64,000 bases of DNA from Spirochaeta lutea (GCF_000758165.1 NZ_JNUP01000052.1:1-64000), one strand, 5' to 3'. Numbered from the stretch's first letter, positions 30,977 to 41,110 are shown. The notes: generated by a model from the sequence alone, not told the origin. Program-made: numbers and translations.

Positions 30977-31915
30977 TTATTCGGTAAACCGATCCCGGTT
31001 GAACAGCTTCCGTACCAGGGGGAGGACGCGTTCGGGGTTACGCCGGAGATAATAAATACCCGAATCTACCGACCCCTTGGGGATCCCAAGGACGGTAGCC
31101 AGAAACTTATTAGAGGGGAAGAGCCTAACCCCGGCCATCCGGCGCTGTAACCTGCTCAGTCTTCCGGTAACAACCTCCATGCTGGCTTTCCTGGAATACT
31201 TCCGATACTCCTCCGAAAGCCCCAGGCTTGCATGGATGCATTCCTCGCATTGGAGTTGATACCGCAAAAAATGCAGTTCGCTGGAGCGGTCGCTGAGTTT
31301 TGCATAGCGAGCACGGTCTTCAGCGAGTTCGGCTCTGATGAGATCCACCTTTTCGTGGAGCCACTCAGGTGATAATCCGGTAATCTCGGCAAATCTGTCG
31401 ATGGTGGGGTCGTTCAACCAGGTGCTGAGTCTTAGGATCAGCAGGGTCATACGCCGGGAATCCGGGGATAATTCAAAGAACTCTTTCGCTTGCTGGGGTT
31501 TCGGCTCATGGGAACTCTGAAGACTACTGTCGATTCGATCTTCAATATCGCGCTGAACCGGGGTCTCATCGCAGCAGAGATCTTCCGGGTTTTCCATGGT
31601 TTGGGTATACCCTGCTAACTGGGAACGCCGTAGTTCTTTGATACGGTGAGATTTTAGGTAATCCCTCATATGGAATTGCATACAGCGATGCAAGTAGGGG
31701 AAGAACTCCCTTCCGTCGTATTCAAAACCGTCGATGGCGCGTTTTATCCTGGGAAGGCAGTCGCAGAGGTAGTCGTGCCAGAGATCATCATTGCCAGGGA
31801 AATACCTTCGCATCGTACTGTACACAAAAAGTAGACATGCCTGCACCACACCATCCGCCGCGATTTCCCGCCGTTTTAAGCGTAAAACCTCCCTGGTTAT
31901 GTCTACTTTTTTCAT
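30977..31915 (-). CDS. divergent sigma-70-like protein (putative)
   Basis: The 312-residue protein starts behind AGGAGGATCAA. Residues about 25-90 resemble sigma region 2: a helical LLFVYSTMRRYF, an acidic DDLWHDYLCDCLPRI, then AIDGFEYDGREFFPYL and MQFHMRDYLKSHR. This follows the order found in sigma factors (core-binding helix, the F...F..Yl step, basic helix). A helix-turn-helix-like segment is at about 180-205 (FAEITGLSPEWLHEKVDLIR). A second at the C-terminus, FLATVLGIPKGSVDSGIYYL, resembles region 4. The 170-residue middle is longer than in ECF factors. I recognise no named family; the sigma reading is inference from motif order. It may instead be a DNA-binding regulator. Confidence 0.5.
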   Translation of the reverse strand: MKKVDITREVLRLKRREIAADGVVQACLLFVYSTMRRYFPGNDDLWHDYLCDCLPRIKRAIDGFEYDGREFFPYLHRCMQFHMRDYLKSHRIKELRRSQLAGYTQTMENPEDLCCDETPVQRDIEDRIDSSLQSSHEPKPQQAKEFFELSPDSRRMTLLILRLSTWLNDPTIDRFAEITGLSPEWLHEKVDLIRAELAEDRARYAKLSDRSSELHFLRYQLQCEECIHASLGLSEEYRKYSRKASMEVVTGRLSRLQRRMAGVRLFPSNKFLATVLGIPKGSVDSGIYYLRRNPERVLPLVRKLFNRDRFTE

Positions 31916-32303
31916 TTGATCCTCCTGTAATAACCATGATCGTTATCGTTACCGACACCTCGTCCCATCCGGATGCGGATGCCGCAATACCTATTTCCGC
32001 CTCTAAAAGTGACTTTGCTTCAAAAAATTGAAAAACTCACCTAAAAGTTCGATGCGATCCACGACCGTGTCGAACCTACACAGAAAATATGGTTTAGGAG
32101 TGTTTGCTTACTATGATAGTGCTGATCCGTGCTCACAAAACCCTTTAATTGGACTAAGTAGAAACTACAAGGGTGCAAAAAAAAATGTAGTCCAGGTTGT
32201 TTTCTACCGCAATCTGAGAGGTCTATAATTGTGTAATATTACAAAAGTTTTTATAGTGACAGGACATTGGCCTGTATAAAAAAACATAAATGAGGGCAAA
32301 TAT
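31916..32303. other. divergent intergenic region before argF
   Basis: No gene is supported in these 388 bp. The sigma-like gene (minus) and argF (plus) diverge here. The right half is AT-rich and holds the candidate argF promoter and a palindrome, listed separately. The left half has a run of T/C-rich sequence and a weak CATCCGGATG palindrome near 31967. Confidence 0.5.
32224..32243 (+). promoter_or_regulatory. argF -10 box with overlapping palindromic operator
   Basis: TATAAT (32224-32229) is a perfect -10 hexamer; the matching -35 (TTTCTA, 32201-32206) is weak. Directly behind it, TGTAATATTACA (32232-32243) is a perfect 12-bp palindrome placed over the expected transcript start, as a repressor site would be. 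It does not obviously match the ArgR box I know (AT-rich 18-bp with TGAAT arms). A second -10-like TATAAA lies at 32275. Confidence 0.4.
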
Positions 32304-33269
32304 ATGCAAAAAATGAGTAATATAGTCAGTAAAATGAAGGGACGATCCTTGCTTACCCTCCGCGACTTTTCTGCTGAAGAGATTCGGGGCCTGCTGGAGC
32401 TCTCCCAGAGGGTTTCTCATGAACGTAAACAGGGGATCCGATCATCTCGTTTTACCGGCCACACCCTGGCCATTGTGTTCGAAAAACTCTCAACCCGTAC
32501 CCGTAGCGCCTTTGAGACCGCATTCGGCGAAGAGGGGGGGTACCCGGTATTTTTGAGTCCCCAGGATATTCACCTCGGGGTGAAGGAGAGCCTTGAAGAT
32601 ACCGCCAGGGTTCTCGGCAGAATGTTCGATGCCATAGCCTTCCGCGGATTCAAGCAGAGTACCGCCGAAACCCTCGCATCATTTAGCGGGGTCCCGGTAA
32701 TAAATGGCTTAACCGATCTCTATCATCCGACCCAAGCCTTGGCGGATATGCTCACCATTCAGCAGGAGTTCGGCAAACTGGAAGGCCTTAAGGTTTGTTA
32801 TGTCGGGGATGGAAGAAACAATGTCGCTCATTCCTTACTTATTATCTGTGCGAAATTAGGGGTTCATTTTACCTGTATAGCACCCCAGGAACTTATGCCC
32901 CCCGAGGAGTGGGTTGAGGGGTCCCGCGCCTTGGCTGTTGCCACAGGAGCCACCCAAGAAATCACCTCGGAGATCGATGCAATCCAGGGGGCGGATGTTG
33001 TGTATACCGACGTATGGGTTTCCATGGGGGAGGAGGCTGAAAAGGAGCTGAGGGAACAGCTGCTTGCTCCCTTTCAGGTTACCCAGAACTTGATGACCAA
33101 GACTGGAAAACAACAGAGCATCTTCCTCCACTGTCTTCCCGCGGTTAAGGGCAAGGAGGTAGAAGAACAGGTTTTTGAGGGGCCCCAGAGTAGGGTCTGG
33201 GATCAGGCAGAGAACCGGAAACACACCATAAAGGCTGCATTGATGGCTTTTTTAGGGCTGGTAGATTAA
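32304..33269 (+). CDS. argF: ornithine carbamoyltransferase
   Basis: The 321-residue enzyme converts ornithine and carbamoyl phosphate to citrulline, either for arginine synthesis or in the arginine deiminase route. STRTR (carbamoyl-phosphate site, about residue 57), HPTQALADM, VYTDVWVSMGEE (the SMG loop that binds ornithine) and HCLPA are all present. GAGGG precedes the ATG at a good distance; the second ATG at codon 4 is also possible. No arcA/arcC or other arg genes are adjacent, so the direction of use cannot be told from context. Confidence 0.96.
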   Translation: MQKMSNIVSKMKGRSLLTLRDFSAEEIRGLLELSQRVSHERKQGIRSSRFTGHTLAIVFEKLSTRTRSAFETAFGEEGGYPVFLSPQDIHLGVKESLEDTARVLGRMFDAIAFRGFKQSTAETLASFSGVPVINGLTDLYHPTQALADMLTIQQEFGKLEGLKVCYVGDGRNNVAHSLLIICAKLGVHFTCIAPQELMPPEEWVEGSRALAVATGATQEITSEIDAIQGADVVYTDVWVSMGEEAEKELREQLLAPFQVTQNLMTKTGKQQSIFLHCLPAVKGKEVEEQVFEGPQSRVWDQAENRKHTIKAALMAFLGLVD

Positions 33270-33314
33270 CCGGTGCTGATTTATAGTGTTGTGGTACGGG
33301 AACCATGATAAAGG

Positions 33315-33344
33315 TTGCGAATCAGGGTTTTTTATTACTATAAT
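33315..33344 (+). promoter_or_regulatory. promoter of the exported protein gene
   Basis: TTGCGA (33315-33320) and a perfect TATAAT (33339-33344) are 18 bp apart. The transcript would start near 33351, about 20 bases before the GTG at 33370. Confidence 0.6.
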
Positions 33345-33369
33345 TTAGTACAGCTAAGGAGGGAGTGTC

Positions 33370-33804
33370 GTGGGAAATTGTAAAAAGGTACCAGTCTTCA
33401 TTGTACTGCTCGTTGTTATGCTGGGGGTCCCGGCCCTAGGCGCTGCCCAAGAAACCGGAATTGGTGCAGAATCCAGTTACTTCGCAAAGACATTTTATAT
33501 TCTAAAAATTGCTCCGCATACCGAGGGCTATCGGGTTACGTACTTGACCACAGCGGGAAAATCAGCAGTAACCTATCTTCCTATCAACTGGTTCACCTCC
33601 GCAGCAGGCAAGGCCGAGCTCATAGAGTCCCTAAATCCGTCCGTTCCCTACATGGATGTTTACTGGCAGGATGGGGAATTCTCTCATCTCCGGTTGTTTG
33701 TAAATCCAGATTATAATGATCCTTCCTGGATTGCCTTCCCCTCCGGGGTGAATGCCCAGGAGGAGTTTGCTACCGAGACCCTAGTTCTGCATTATAATCA
33801 GTAA
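33370..33804 (+). CDS. small exported protein of unknown function
   Basis: The GTG start has AAGGAGGGAG in front. The 144-residue product begins with a signal peptide (hydrophobic core residues 8-24, likely cut after GAAQ or ALGA). The mature part (about 118 residues) has alternating strand-forming stretches such as YILKIAPHTEGYRVTYLT and FSHLRLFVNPDYNDPSW. It is probably a small beta domain in the periplasm. There is no lipobox Cys. I do not recognise a family. It has its own promoter and stands alone between argF and the DHH phosphoesterase gene. Confidence 0.7.
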   Translation: MGNCKKVPVFIVLLVVMLGVPALGAAQETGIGAESSYFAKTFYILKIAPHTEGYRVTYLTTAGKSAVTYLPINWFTSAAGKAELIESLNPSVPYMDVYWQDGEFSHLRLFVNPDYNDPSWIAFPSGVNAQEEFATETLVLHYNQ

Positions 33805-34128
33805 TAGGCACACAGGTTGTCCACCGACAGCTGGTAGAGTCTCTGGGGTATTGGCATAATACGGAGCATGCCAAATGAGGGGTGGCTCCGTTTGTAATCT
33901 TGAGACCGGCGTTAAAATCACCCTACACTACTGTACCGATTGAACGAGGGTATGCGCCGTTGTTAGGAATCTATCGAATAGGCTGTAAACCCCGGAACCA
34001 TCTCGATGGTTGTGGCGTGCCGTCAATGGTGACGAATGGTTCGGGGACACCCGCTGACTCGCCACTAGGATGGCTAGGGTATTCCCGGTGTGATGTACAG
34101 GATGTTTCGTTCTGAGTAAGGTATTACC
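33805..34128. other. gene-free stretch
   Basis: No gene is seen in these 324 bp. GGCGTTAAAATCACCCTA (33908-33925) nearly repeats a block before the LacI gene (55107-55124). A hairpin AACCATC/GATGGTT lies near 33999-34014. The last 20 bases hold a weak ribosome-binding site for the DHH gene. Confidence 0.5.
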
Positions 34129-35109
34129 ATGAAATATGTTGCAACTCCTTCTTCTCTTGTTGATTTGCTCCGCGACAGAGATTCGTTTTTTGTTATCGGC
34201 CATATTGAACCAGACGGAGACTGCATTTGCTCCGCCCTGGCGCTGTGTCATTTTCTCCATAGAATAGGAAAAACCGCGATTCCAATAAACGAGGGACCCT
34301 TTGACCGCCGTGAGATAGCAGAGTTTAAGGATTACTTTGAATCGGAAATCACCGAGGAGCTCTGGAATGAACACCGGGATGCTGCGGTAGTGGTGGTTGA
34401 TTGTTCTACCCTGGACAGGATCGGAAGGATTGGCGGGCAACTCCGAGATATGCCGGTAGCAGTGATTGATCACCATACGGCAGGGGAGGATTTCGGCGAT
34501 ATACGGTTTATAAATCCTACTGCGCCGGCAACCAGTTTGTTGATTCAGCAGGTCATTGAGGATCTGGGAGAATCTCCTGATGCCGAAGAATCTGAGCTGA
34601 TCTTCTTCGCCTTCGCCACGGATACCGGGTTTTTTCGGCATATCGACCAGGATTCGGCCCTTTCATTTGAGTATGTAAGCCGCTTGGTAGCAGCGGGAGC
34701 CTCTCCGAAGTATATGTATCAGCGGATTACCGGGGGAAAAACCCTGGAGAGTAAAAAACACTTGGGCTTTTTACTGCAAAAAGCTGACCTCGTGGCGGAT
34801 TCCCGGGCCATCATTGTTACTGAAACGGCGGAGGAGACGGCACGGTTCGGTCGCCAGAACCGAGACTCCGATGGATTTTACCAGCATATGCTCTCTGTGG
34901 ACGGGGTAGAGGCGGTGGCGATACTCCGTGAGAATGAGGACGGAAACATTACCGGCGGTTTGCGCTCTAAGCGTGTTTTAGATGTGGGAAAACTTGCCCA
35001 AGAATTCGGCGGCGGCGGCCACCAGCGAGCGGCGGGTTTCTCCACCCCGGGGGACCTGCATAAGATTCGTCAGGAGCTTACGGCGCGTCTGACTCAGCTT
35101 CTGGGCTGA
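34129..35109 (+). CDS. NrnA-like DHH phosphoesterase
   Basis: The 326-residue protein belongs to the DHH/DHHA1 family, whose NrnA members degrade 2-5-nt RNAs or hydrolyse pAp and cyclic-dinucleotide breakdown products. Metal-binding motifs are HIEPDGDCICSALAL (about residues 25-39), VVDCSTLDRIG (about 82-92), the DHH box VIDHHTAG (about 113) and ATDTGFF (about 164). The DHHA1 substrate-binding GGGGHQRAAGF is near residue 292. All expected metal ligands appear intact. There are no membrane or CBS domains. It converges with lon, with only 20 bp between stops. Confidence 0.9.
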   Translation: MKYVATPSSLVDLLRDRDSFFVIGHIEPDGDCICSALALCHFLHRIGKTAIPINEGPFDRREIAEFKDYFESEITEELWNEHRDAAVVVVDCSTLDRIGRIGGQLRDMPVAVIDHHTAGEDFGDIRFINPTAPATSLLIQQVIEDLGESPDAEESELIFFAFATDTGFFRHIDQDSALSFEYVSRLVAAGASPKYMYQRITGGKTLESKKHLGFLLQKADLVADSRAIIVTETAEETARFGRQNRDSDGFYQHMLSVDGVEAVAILRENEDGNITGGLRSKRVLDVGKLAQEFGGGGHQRAAGFSTPGDLHKIRQELTARLTQLLG

Positions 35110-35129
35110 GGTCCGCTCCGGCCGGAAAA

Positions 35130-37511
35130 TCAGGGAAACACCAGGGAGAGCACCTCGTCCAGGGTTTCCACCAGGTGGATACTCAGCTGCCGCAGTACCT
35201 CCTGGGGCAGATCGTCCCTATCCTTATCATTCTGTTTCGGAAGAATAATCTCAGAAAGGTGATTTCGGTGGGCGGCCAGGACCTTTTCCTTGATTCCCCC
35301 AACGGGTAGAACCCTTCCGGTGAGGGTGATTTCTCCGGTCATGGCGATTCCCTGTTTCAGCGGTTTCTGGCTGAGGGCGGATATCATTGCACAAGTCAGG
35401 GTAATGCCTGCAGAGGGGCCGTCCTTGGGAATTGCCCCCTCGGGAACATGAACGTGCAGATCCTGTTTCTGGAGGCTATCCTCGGGGAGGCCTAAACTGG
35501 AAAGGCGTTGTTTGATGAGGGTTAGGGCTATACGGGCGCTTTCCTTCATAACATCACCCAGACTACCGGTGAGAACCAGTTCTCCCTTGCCCGGGAAGAC
35601 CGCGGTCTCCACCGGCAGAAGTTTTCCTCCCACCTCAGTCCAGGCCATGCCGTTGGCGAGCCCCGGGAGCTGGGATGTCATGAGAATGTCACCGGTGCGT
35701 CTTGGTTTACCAAGGTAGGTATGGAGGTTAGCAACGTTTATCCGGTAGGGTTTGGACGGCTTCTCGGTTTCTTTCGGGGTATTCTGGACCTTTTCACGGG
35801 CGGTCTTCCGGAGAATTTTTGCGAGTTCACGCTCAAGATTTCGAACCCCGGACTCCATGGTATATCGGCTCACGGTAAGTTTGATTGCTTCATCGCTGAT
35901 TTGAATCTCATCGGGGTTCAGGCCATGACGCTCAATCTGCCGGGGAATGAGAAACCGCTTGGCAATGGATCGTTTCTCGTTTTCTGTGTACCCAGGAATC
36001 TGTATAACCTCCATTCGATCCCTCAGGGCATAGGGGATGGTATGCAGACTGTTAGCGGTGGTTATAAAGATAACCTGGGATAGATCGAAGGGCAGTTCCA
36101 GGTAATGGTCTACAAAACTATTATTTTGTTCGGGATCGAGGACCTCTAACAGAGCAGAGGCAGGATCGCCTCGGTGATCCATGCCGATTTTATCAATCTC
36201 ATCCAGCAGAAAAACGGGATTCGGCGTTCCGGCCTTTTTCATTCCCTGGATAATTTTCCCCGGTAGAGCGCCTACATAGGTGCGGCGGTGCCCCCGTATT
36301 TCCGCCTCATCCCTGACCCCTCCCAAGGAGATGCGAACAAACGCCCTGCCCATAGCATGGGCCACGGACCGTCCTAAGCTGGTTTTACCGGTGCCCGGGG
36401 GGCCGACAAAGCAGAGGATTGGACCCTTTGTATCGGTCTTTAATGACCGTACTGCTATATAGTCAAGTATCCGTTCCTTTGGTTCTTCAAGGCCGTAGTG
36501 TTCAGCCTCCAGGATGGTCTGAGCCTGTTCCAAGGAGGGGGCGGTTTCATCGGGTGTCTGGGTATCATCAGAGTTGCTGTCTTGGGGAACCACCCAGGGA
36601 AGGTCTGCCAGCCAATCCAGGTAAGTGCGTAGAATTCCGGCCTCGGGGGTGAAATTCTGTAGCCGTGCTAGCCGTTTGAGCTCTGAAGCCGCCCGGGTTT
36701 GGACCTCTTCAGGAAAGGGTTTAGATTGAAAGCGCTGCTCTAACTCTTTAACCCCCGAGGGATCATCCTCATCTTTCCCAAGCTCCTTATGCATTTCCTT
36801 AATCTGTTCGTTGAGAAAGTACTCCTTTTGATTCTGCTCCATCCTCTTTTTTACCCGGTCGGTGATAGATTTTTTCACCTCGAGGACCTCTTTTTCTGTT
36901 GCTAACAGAATGGCTGCGTTTTCCAGTCTGGCGAGAGCTTCAGTCTCCTGAAGCAGTTCAAGCTTTTCTGCGAAGGGCGCGGAGATGGCAGCGCCGCAGA
37001 GGCTGATGAGTTTATGGGGAGTTTCTGCTTTGGTAACCTGGGTAACCAGTTCCTTGGGAAGTCGTTTGCTCTGTTTTGCAAATCCCTCGAATTCTTCCTG
37101 GAGGGCGCGCATCCGGAAGGCAATCTCATCGGAGACTGAGGTGTCCTCATCCAGGGGATTGAAGAGGGCGGTGAAGGGTTCCGCGGTCTGTTTGAGATCA
37201 TGGAATACTGCACGTTCAAGTCCCTCAAGAAGTACTCGGCTGGTGTTATTCGGCAGTTTCATGATTTGAACAATTCTACAAACCGTCCCGGTGGAAAACA
37301 CTGTTTCTTTTGAAGGGCTGCTTTCCTGATCCTTGACGTACCCCACGAATAAACGCCGTCCCGATGTCAATGCTGCTTCTACCGCAGCTACCGCTGTAGG
37401 CTTGGTCAGGTAAATGGGTACGGTGGAATGAGGAAAGATTACTGCATCCCTTAGTGCAATGAACGGAAGCTCCTGGAGTGGTTTTTTATCATTCTTATCA
37501 AATAATCCCAT
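35130..37511 (-). CDS. lon: Lon ATP-dependent protease
   Basis: The start chosen is ATG 37511 ([10 protein letters not shown]), since the upstream 18 codons include the hairpin behind clpX and have no binding site. The 793-residue enzyme has the N-terminal LON substrate domain (about 10-200), coiled segment, AAA+ module ([11 protein letters not shown]; Walker B VFLLDEID) and the Ser-Lys protease domain with PKDGPSAG (catalytic Ser about 680) and the Lys in [10 protein letters not shown]. It degrades misfolded and regulatory proteins. It is the last gene of tig-clpP-clpX-lon; the hairpin at 37535-37572 probably reduces read-through from clpX. Confidence 0.97.
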   Translation of the reverse strand: MGLFDKNDKKPLQELPFIALRDAVIFPHSTVPIYLTKPTAVAAVEAALTSGRRLFVGYVKDQESSPSKETVFSTGTVCRIVQIMKLPNNTSRVLLEGLERAVFHDLKQTAEPFTALFNPLDEDTSVSDEIAFRMRALQEEFEGFAKQSKRLPKELVTQVTKAETPHKLISLCGAAISAPFAEKLELLQETEALARLENAAILLATEKEVLEVKKSITDRVKKRMEQNQKEYFLNEQIKEMHKELGKDEDDPSGVKELEQRFQSKPFPEEVQTRAASELKRLARLQNFTPEAGILRTYLDWLADLPWVVPQDSNSDDTQTPDETAPSLEQAQTILEAEHYGLEEPKERILDYIAVRSLKTDTKGPILCFVGPPGTGKTSLGRSVAHAMGRAFVRISLGGVRDEAEIRGHRRTYVGALPGKIIQGMKKAGTPNPVFLLDEIDKIGMDHRGDPASALLEVLDPEQNNSFVDHYLELPFDLSQVIFITTANSLHTIPYALRDRMEVIQIPGYTENEKRSIAKRFLIPRQIERHGLNPDEIQISDEAIKLTVSRYTMESGVRNLERELAKILRKTAREKVQNTPKETEKPSKPYRINVANLHTYLGKPRRTGDILMTSQLPGLANGMAWTEVGGKLLPVETAVFPGKGELVLTGSLGDVMKESARIALTLIKQRLSSLGLPEDSLQKQDLHVHVPEGAIPKDGPSAGITLTCAMISALSQKPLKQGIAMTGEITLTGRVLPVGGIKEKVLAAHRNHLSEIILPKQNDKDRDDLPQEVLRQLSIHLVETLDEVLSLVFP

Positions 37512-37530
37512 GACTGAAATTCCTATAAAG

Positions 37531-37572
37531 TAAAGCGGCGTATGCGGCTTTTGTGGCCACCGCATACGCCGC
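37531..37572 (-). terminator. hairpin between clpX and lon
   Basis: A perfect 13-bp stem (GCGGCGTATGCGG and its complement, 37535-37547 and 37560-37572) with a 12-base loop is followed on the minus strand by TTTACTTTAT. The T run is broken, so termination may be partial. It lies 30 bp behind the clpX stop and 20 bp before the lon start. Confidence 0.75.
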
Positions 37573-37601
37573 GTCTCATGCTTTCGAGGTGTTGGTATTC
37601 C

Positions 37602-38840
37602 CTAGGCCGTTTTCTGACCGATCTGAATTTCAGGACCTTCCTCGCCTTCAATTACCTTCCGGGTGATAACAACGGTTTTCTCTCCTTCAATGGAGGGAAT
37701 ATCGAACATGATGTCCATCATTACGTTCTCTACGATGGCGCGCAGCCCCCGTGCCCCGGTTTTTTGGGCTATAGCCTTTTGGGCGATTGCCTGGATGGCA
37801 TCCTCGGTAAAATCTAACTCGACGTTGTCAAGTTTGAGGGAAGCCTTAAACTGCCTGATGATACTGTTGCGGGGTTCGACGAGGATCCGGGTGAGATCTT
37901 CCTCTGTCAGTTCGTTCAGGTTTACATGAATCGGCAGGCGCCCTACAAATTCGGGGATGAGACCGAACTTGATCAGATCCTCGGGATGGAGCTGTTTAAA
38001 CAGTTCCTGGGTATCCCGTATGGTGCCGTGCACCTGGGCGCCGAATCCCATGGGTTGTTTGGAAACCCGGTTCTCGATGATTTTTTCCATACCCACGAAG
38101 GCTCCCCCACAGATGAAGAGGATGTTCTGGGTATTTATCCGGATCATCTCCTGGTTGGGATGCTTCCGGCCCCCCTGGGGCGGTACCGATGCGACGGTTC
38201 CTTCAATGATCTTTAGCAGGGCCTGTTGTACACCCTCCCCTGAAACATCCCGGGTAATAGAGACGTTTTGAGTCTTGCGGCCGATTTTGTCGATCTCATC
38301 AATGTACACGATCCCTACTTCCGCTGCGGATACATTGTGTCCTGAGGCGTGCAGGAGTTTGAGAAGAATATTCTCCACGTCCTCTCCCACATATCCGGCT
38401 TCGGTGAGGGTCGTGGCATCGGCGATAGCGAAGGGAACCTGGAGCTTTTTAGCCAGGGCCCGGGCCAGGAGGGTTTTTCCGCTACCAGTGGGTCCCAGGA
38501 GAAGGACGTTGGATTTTTCCAGCTCAACGTCTACGGCTTCGGTATCCTTTTTTTGAATAATCCGTTTGTAATGATTGTACACGGCCACGGAGAGAACCTT
38601 TTTGGCTTGTTCCTGACCTACCACATATTCATCAAGATATTCTTTTATTTCTTTGGGATTCGGTACAGATTCAATGAATTCCACTCCGGAAACGATTTGT
38701 TCCTCAGTGAGCATGGTATTGCAGACGCGAACACATTCATCGCAGATGTACACCCCATGTCCGGCAATAAGCTTTCGTGCGTGATCCGCTGTCTTTCCAC
38801 AGAAAGAACATACCCGTGGTTGTTCGCCTTTTTTATTCAT
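37602..38840 (-). CDS. clpX: ClpX, ATPase subunit of the ClpXP protease
   Basis: The start is ATG 38840, with AGGGGAAG in front; the preceding nine codons of open frame lie in clpP. The 412-residue unfoldase has the N-terminal zinc-binding domain (CSFCG...CDECVRVC), Walker [12 protein letters not shown], Walker [11 protein letters not shown], sensor region, and the pore and IGF-type loops expected for ClpP docking. It hands substrates to ClpP. The gene overlaps clpP by 8 bp, which implies coupled translation. Confidence 0.98.
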   Translation of the reverse strand: MNKKGEQPRVCSFCGKTADHARKLIAGHGVYICDECVRVCNTMLTEEQIVSGVEFIESVPNPKEIKEYLDEYVVGQEQAKKVLSVAVYNHYKRIIQKKDTEAVDVELEKSNVLLLGPTGSGKTLLARALAKKLQVPFAIADATTLTEAGYVGEDVENILLKLLHASGHNVSAAEVGIVYIDEIDKIGRKTQNVSITRDVSGEGVQQALLKIIEGTVASVPPQGGRKHPNQEMIRINTQNILFICGGAFVGMEKIIENRVSKQPMGFGAQVHGTIRDTQELFKQLHPEDLIKFGLIPEFVGRLPIHVNLNELTEEDLTRILVEPRNSIIRQFKASLKLDNVELDFTEDAIQAIAQKAIAQKTGARGLRAIVENVMMDIMFDIPSIEGEKTVVITRKVIEGEEGPEIQIGQKTA

Positions 38841-39438
38841 CACTTCCCCTAACCAGAACCCGGTCAACGATACCGTATTCTACACTCTCCTTAGCACCAA
38901 GGAAATAATCCCGCTCCATATCCCGCGTTATCTGCTCTTCAGGTTTGCCGGTGTGTTTGGAGAATATGGAAATGAGCATCTGCTTTAAGCGGAGGATTTC
39001 CTTCGCTTGGATGCCGATGTCTGAAGCCTGTCCTTGAGCGCCCCCCCAGGGTTGATGAATGAGTACCCGGGAACTGGGAAGGGCGAGGCGTTTTCCCGGA
39101 GCACCGCTGGCAAGGAGGACTGCACCCATACTGGCAGCCTGTCCCATACAGATGGTTTGAACATCCGGGCGTATATACTGAATGGTGTCGTAGATTGCCA
39201 GGCCGGCTGTTACTGAACCGCCGGGTGAATTTATATACAGGCTAATATCCTTGTCTGGATCAACAGACTCGCAGAACAGAAGCTGTGCAACAATGAGGTC
39301 CGCATTTACATCATGTATCTCGCCGTCTAAAAAGATAATTCGATCTTTTAAGAGGCGGGAATAAATATCGTAGGAGCGTTCGCCTGATCCTGTCTGTTCA
39401 ACTACTATGGGAACCAGATTACTGTTTTGTACATTCAT
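38833..39438 (-). CDS. clpP: ClpP protease subunit
   Basis: The 201-residue serine peptidase has [11 protein letters not shown] (nucleophile Ser, about residue 101), [10 protein letters not shown] (catalytic His about 126) and the downstream Asp within the [10 protein letters not shown]-to-RDMERD region. [16 protein letters not shown] is typical of the N-terminal part, which forms the axial pore. AAGGA lies before the ATG. It forms the proteolytic double ring used by ClpX, encoded immediately downstream. About 175 bp separates it from tig, with a GC-rich hairpin in between. Confidence 0.98.
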   Translation of the reverse strand: MNVQNSNLVPIVVEQTGSGERSYDIYSRLLKDRIIFLDGEIHDVNADLIVAQLLFCESVDPDKDISLYINSPGGSVTAGLAIYDTIQYIRPDVQTICMGQAASMGAVLLASGAPGKRLALPSSRVLIHQPWGGAQGQASDIGIQAKEILRLKQMLISIFSKHTGKPEEQITRDMERDYFLGAKESVEYGIVDRVLVRGSDE

Positions 39439-39577
39439 GAGTCGTCCTTATGGTTTTTCGTGGGAGGCTTCTCAAGATCCCAAAACTCAGGATCCCAACT
39501 ACAACAGCCTCGCGCAAAACTACGAATCATTCAGCTCTTCTGGGAAGGAACTGATGCCATCTCCTGTTCTGCGCCGC

Positions 39578-39599
39578 CCCCGGAGAACGTGCTCCGGGG
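39578..39599 (-). other. GC-rich hairpin between tig and clpP
   Basis: CCCCGGAG (39578-39585) and CTCCGGGG (39592-39599) form a perfect 8-bp stem with a 6-base loop, 15 bp behind the tig stop. It lacks a T run, so it may be an RNA-processing or stabilising hairpin rather than a terminator. Confidence 0.55.
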
Positions 39600-39613
39600 T
39601 GCGTGGACTCAAT

Positions 39614-40966
39614 TTACTGATTCTGCTGCATCAAGTCCAGAAATTTTACCTTCTTGCCCTTCTTCACGGTGTTGCTTTCCAAGAGCTTATCAAACAGTTT
39701 ACGTTCTTTTATGTCGTGCCGGAGGTAGTCCAGGAGATTATTTTTTTCAAAGTATTCCCGGGTTTCTTCTTCGCTCATGGATGAACCCTCAGCCTGCTTT
39801 GTGATTTCCTGGGCGACCTCATCTTCGGTGGCTTCGATCTCCTGTTCCTCAATGAGTTTTTGGACGATCAATTGGCCCTTCAGGCGTTTTTCAGCTGCAG
39901 GCCTCCATTCATCATAGAGGGTTTCTTTGCTGGATCCCTGAGCTTGAAGTACCTGGAGCACCAGACCTTCATTGCCGCCGAACTGTCGAAGGAAGTTCTG
40001 CCAATGGGCATCCAGTTCCGCCTGAACCATGCTTTGGGGGAGTGAAACCGGATTTTTCTCTACCAAGGCGTCCACCAGGGCATTGATCTTTGTCTCGCGT
40101 ACCTTGGCCTGGGCTGATTCTTTCAGGCGTGTTTCAATATCCTTTTTGAGATCGGCGAGGGTTTCAAATTTGTCATCGATATCCTGGGCAAGTTCGTCGT
40201 CCAATTCGGGGAGATCCCGGACCTTGACCTTGGTCAGGGTTATCTTGAGGGTGACGGTTTTTCCGGCTAGTTCCTTGTTCTCATCGTCTTCCTGGTATGT
40301 CTTGGTGATGGTTTTCTCATCACCGACGTTCATGCCGATGACATCATCATCAATTTTGTAGGTGTTGTATCCTGAACCGATGGTGAAGGAGAAATCTTCC
40401 CGCTGGGTGCCGTCCTTTTCTGCGCCGGTTTCATCTAATTCTACAAAATTCACCGTTACGATGTGATCCTTGGCTGCGGGAACGTCATTTTTTTCGGCAA
40501 CAATGGCATTCTGCTCCTGTAAGGACTGTAGTTCGCGTTGGATATCCTCTTTCCCCACAGATACCTGAGGTTCTTCTACGGTGAAGCCCGTGGACTCTTT
40601 GACCTCAACCTTGGGGAATACGTCGTATGCAACGGTGAACGAGAAATCTTTCTCGGGATCGAAGGCCAAATCAGATTCGAGCTGGGGAGTTGAGTAGTGC
40701 AGGGGGCGCTGGTCAATCTCCTGGAAGAGGGTGCCGAGAGCCTTTTCTATCAAATTCTGGGCGGTCTCCATCTTCATACTCTCACCGAATTTGGTTTCCA
40801 GTATCGAGGTGGGTACCTTGCCGGGACGGAATCCCTTGATTTGAGCTTTTTTTGCGTAGGTCTTCAACAGGTCGGTATAAGCGTTTTTCGCTTCCTTCTG
40901 CTCAATGGTTACTGAGAGCTTAACAGCTGAGTTATCAAGCTCTTCGATATGCTTTTCTTTGATCAT
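39614..40966 (-). CDS. tig: trigger factor
   Basis: The 450-residue ribosome-bound chaperone has its ribosome-docking signature in KGFRPGKVP (about residues 44-52), followed by a PPIase (FKBP-like) domain (about 155-245) and a long helical C-terminal arm domain. It greets nascent chains at the exit tunnel. AAAGGA precedes the ATG. It is first in the tig-clpP-clpX-lon order found across bacteria. Its upstream neighbour is the tRNA cluster, separated by a terminator. Confidence 0.97.
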   Translation of the reverse strand: MIKEKHIEELDNSAVKLSVTIEQKEAKNAYTDLLKTYAKKAQIKGFRPGKVPTSILETKFGESMKMETAQNLIEKALGTLFQEIDQRPLHYSTPQLESDLAFDPEKDFSFTVAYDVFPKVEVKESTGFTVEEPQVSVGKEDIQRELQSLQEQNAIVAEKNDVPAAKDHIVTVNFVELDETGAEKDGTQREDFSFTIGSGYNTYKIDDDVIGMNVGDEKTITKTYQEDDENKELAGKTVTLKITLTKVKVRDLPELDDELAQDIDDKFETLADLKKDIETRLKESAQAKVRETKINALVDALVEKNPVSLPQSMVQAELDAHWQNFLRQFGGNEGLVLQVLQAQGSSKETLYDEWRPAAEKRLKGQLIVQKLIEEQEIEATEDEVAQEITKQAEGSSMSEEETREYFEKNNLLDYLRHDIKERKLFDKLLESNTVKKGKKVKFLDLMQQNQ

Positions 40967-41070
40967 GCCTCACTATCCTTTTCTCGTGTTTTTTTGGTGA
41001 GGGAGGGCCTTCGAAGGTGGCTGACAGCTGCACGGTTGCCCTGTCCACTCGTTTTACGCGTTATGAATAT

Positions 41071-41101
41071 AAAAAAAGCGATCCGGTTCCACCGAATCGC
41101 T
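41071..41101 (-). terminator. terminator of the tRNA cluster
   Basis: On the minus strand AGCGATTCGG pairs with CCGGATCGCT (one G-T pair) around a short loop and is followed by seven T residues. It lies 11 bp behind tRNA-Gly. Confidence 0.92.
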
Positions 41102-41110
41102 TGTGAAAGA

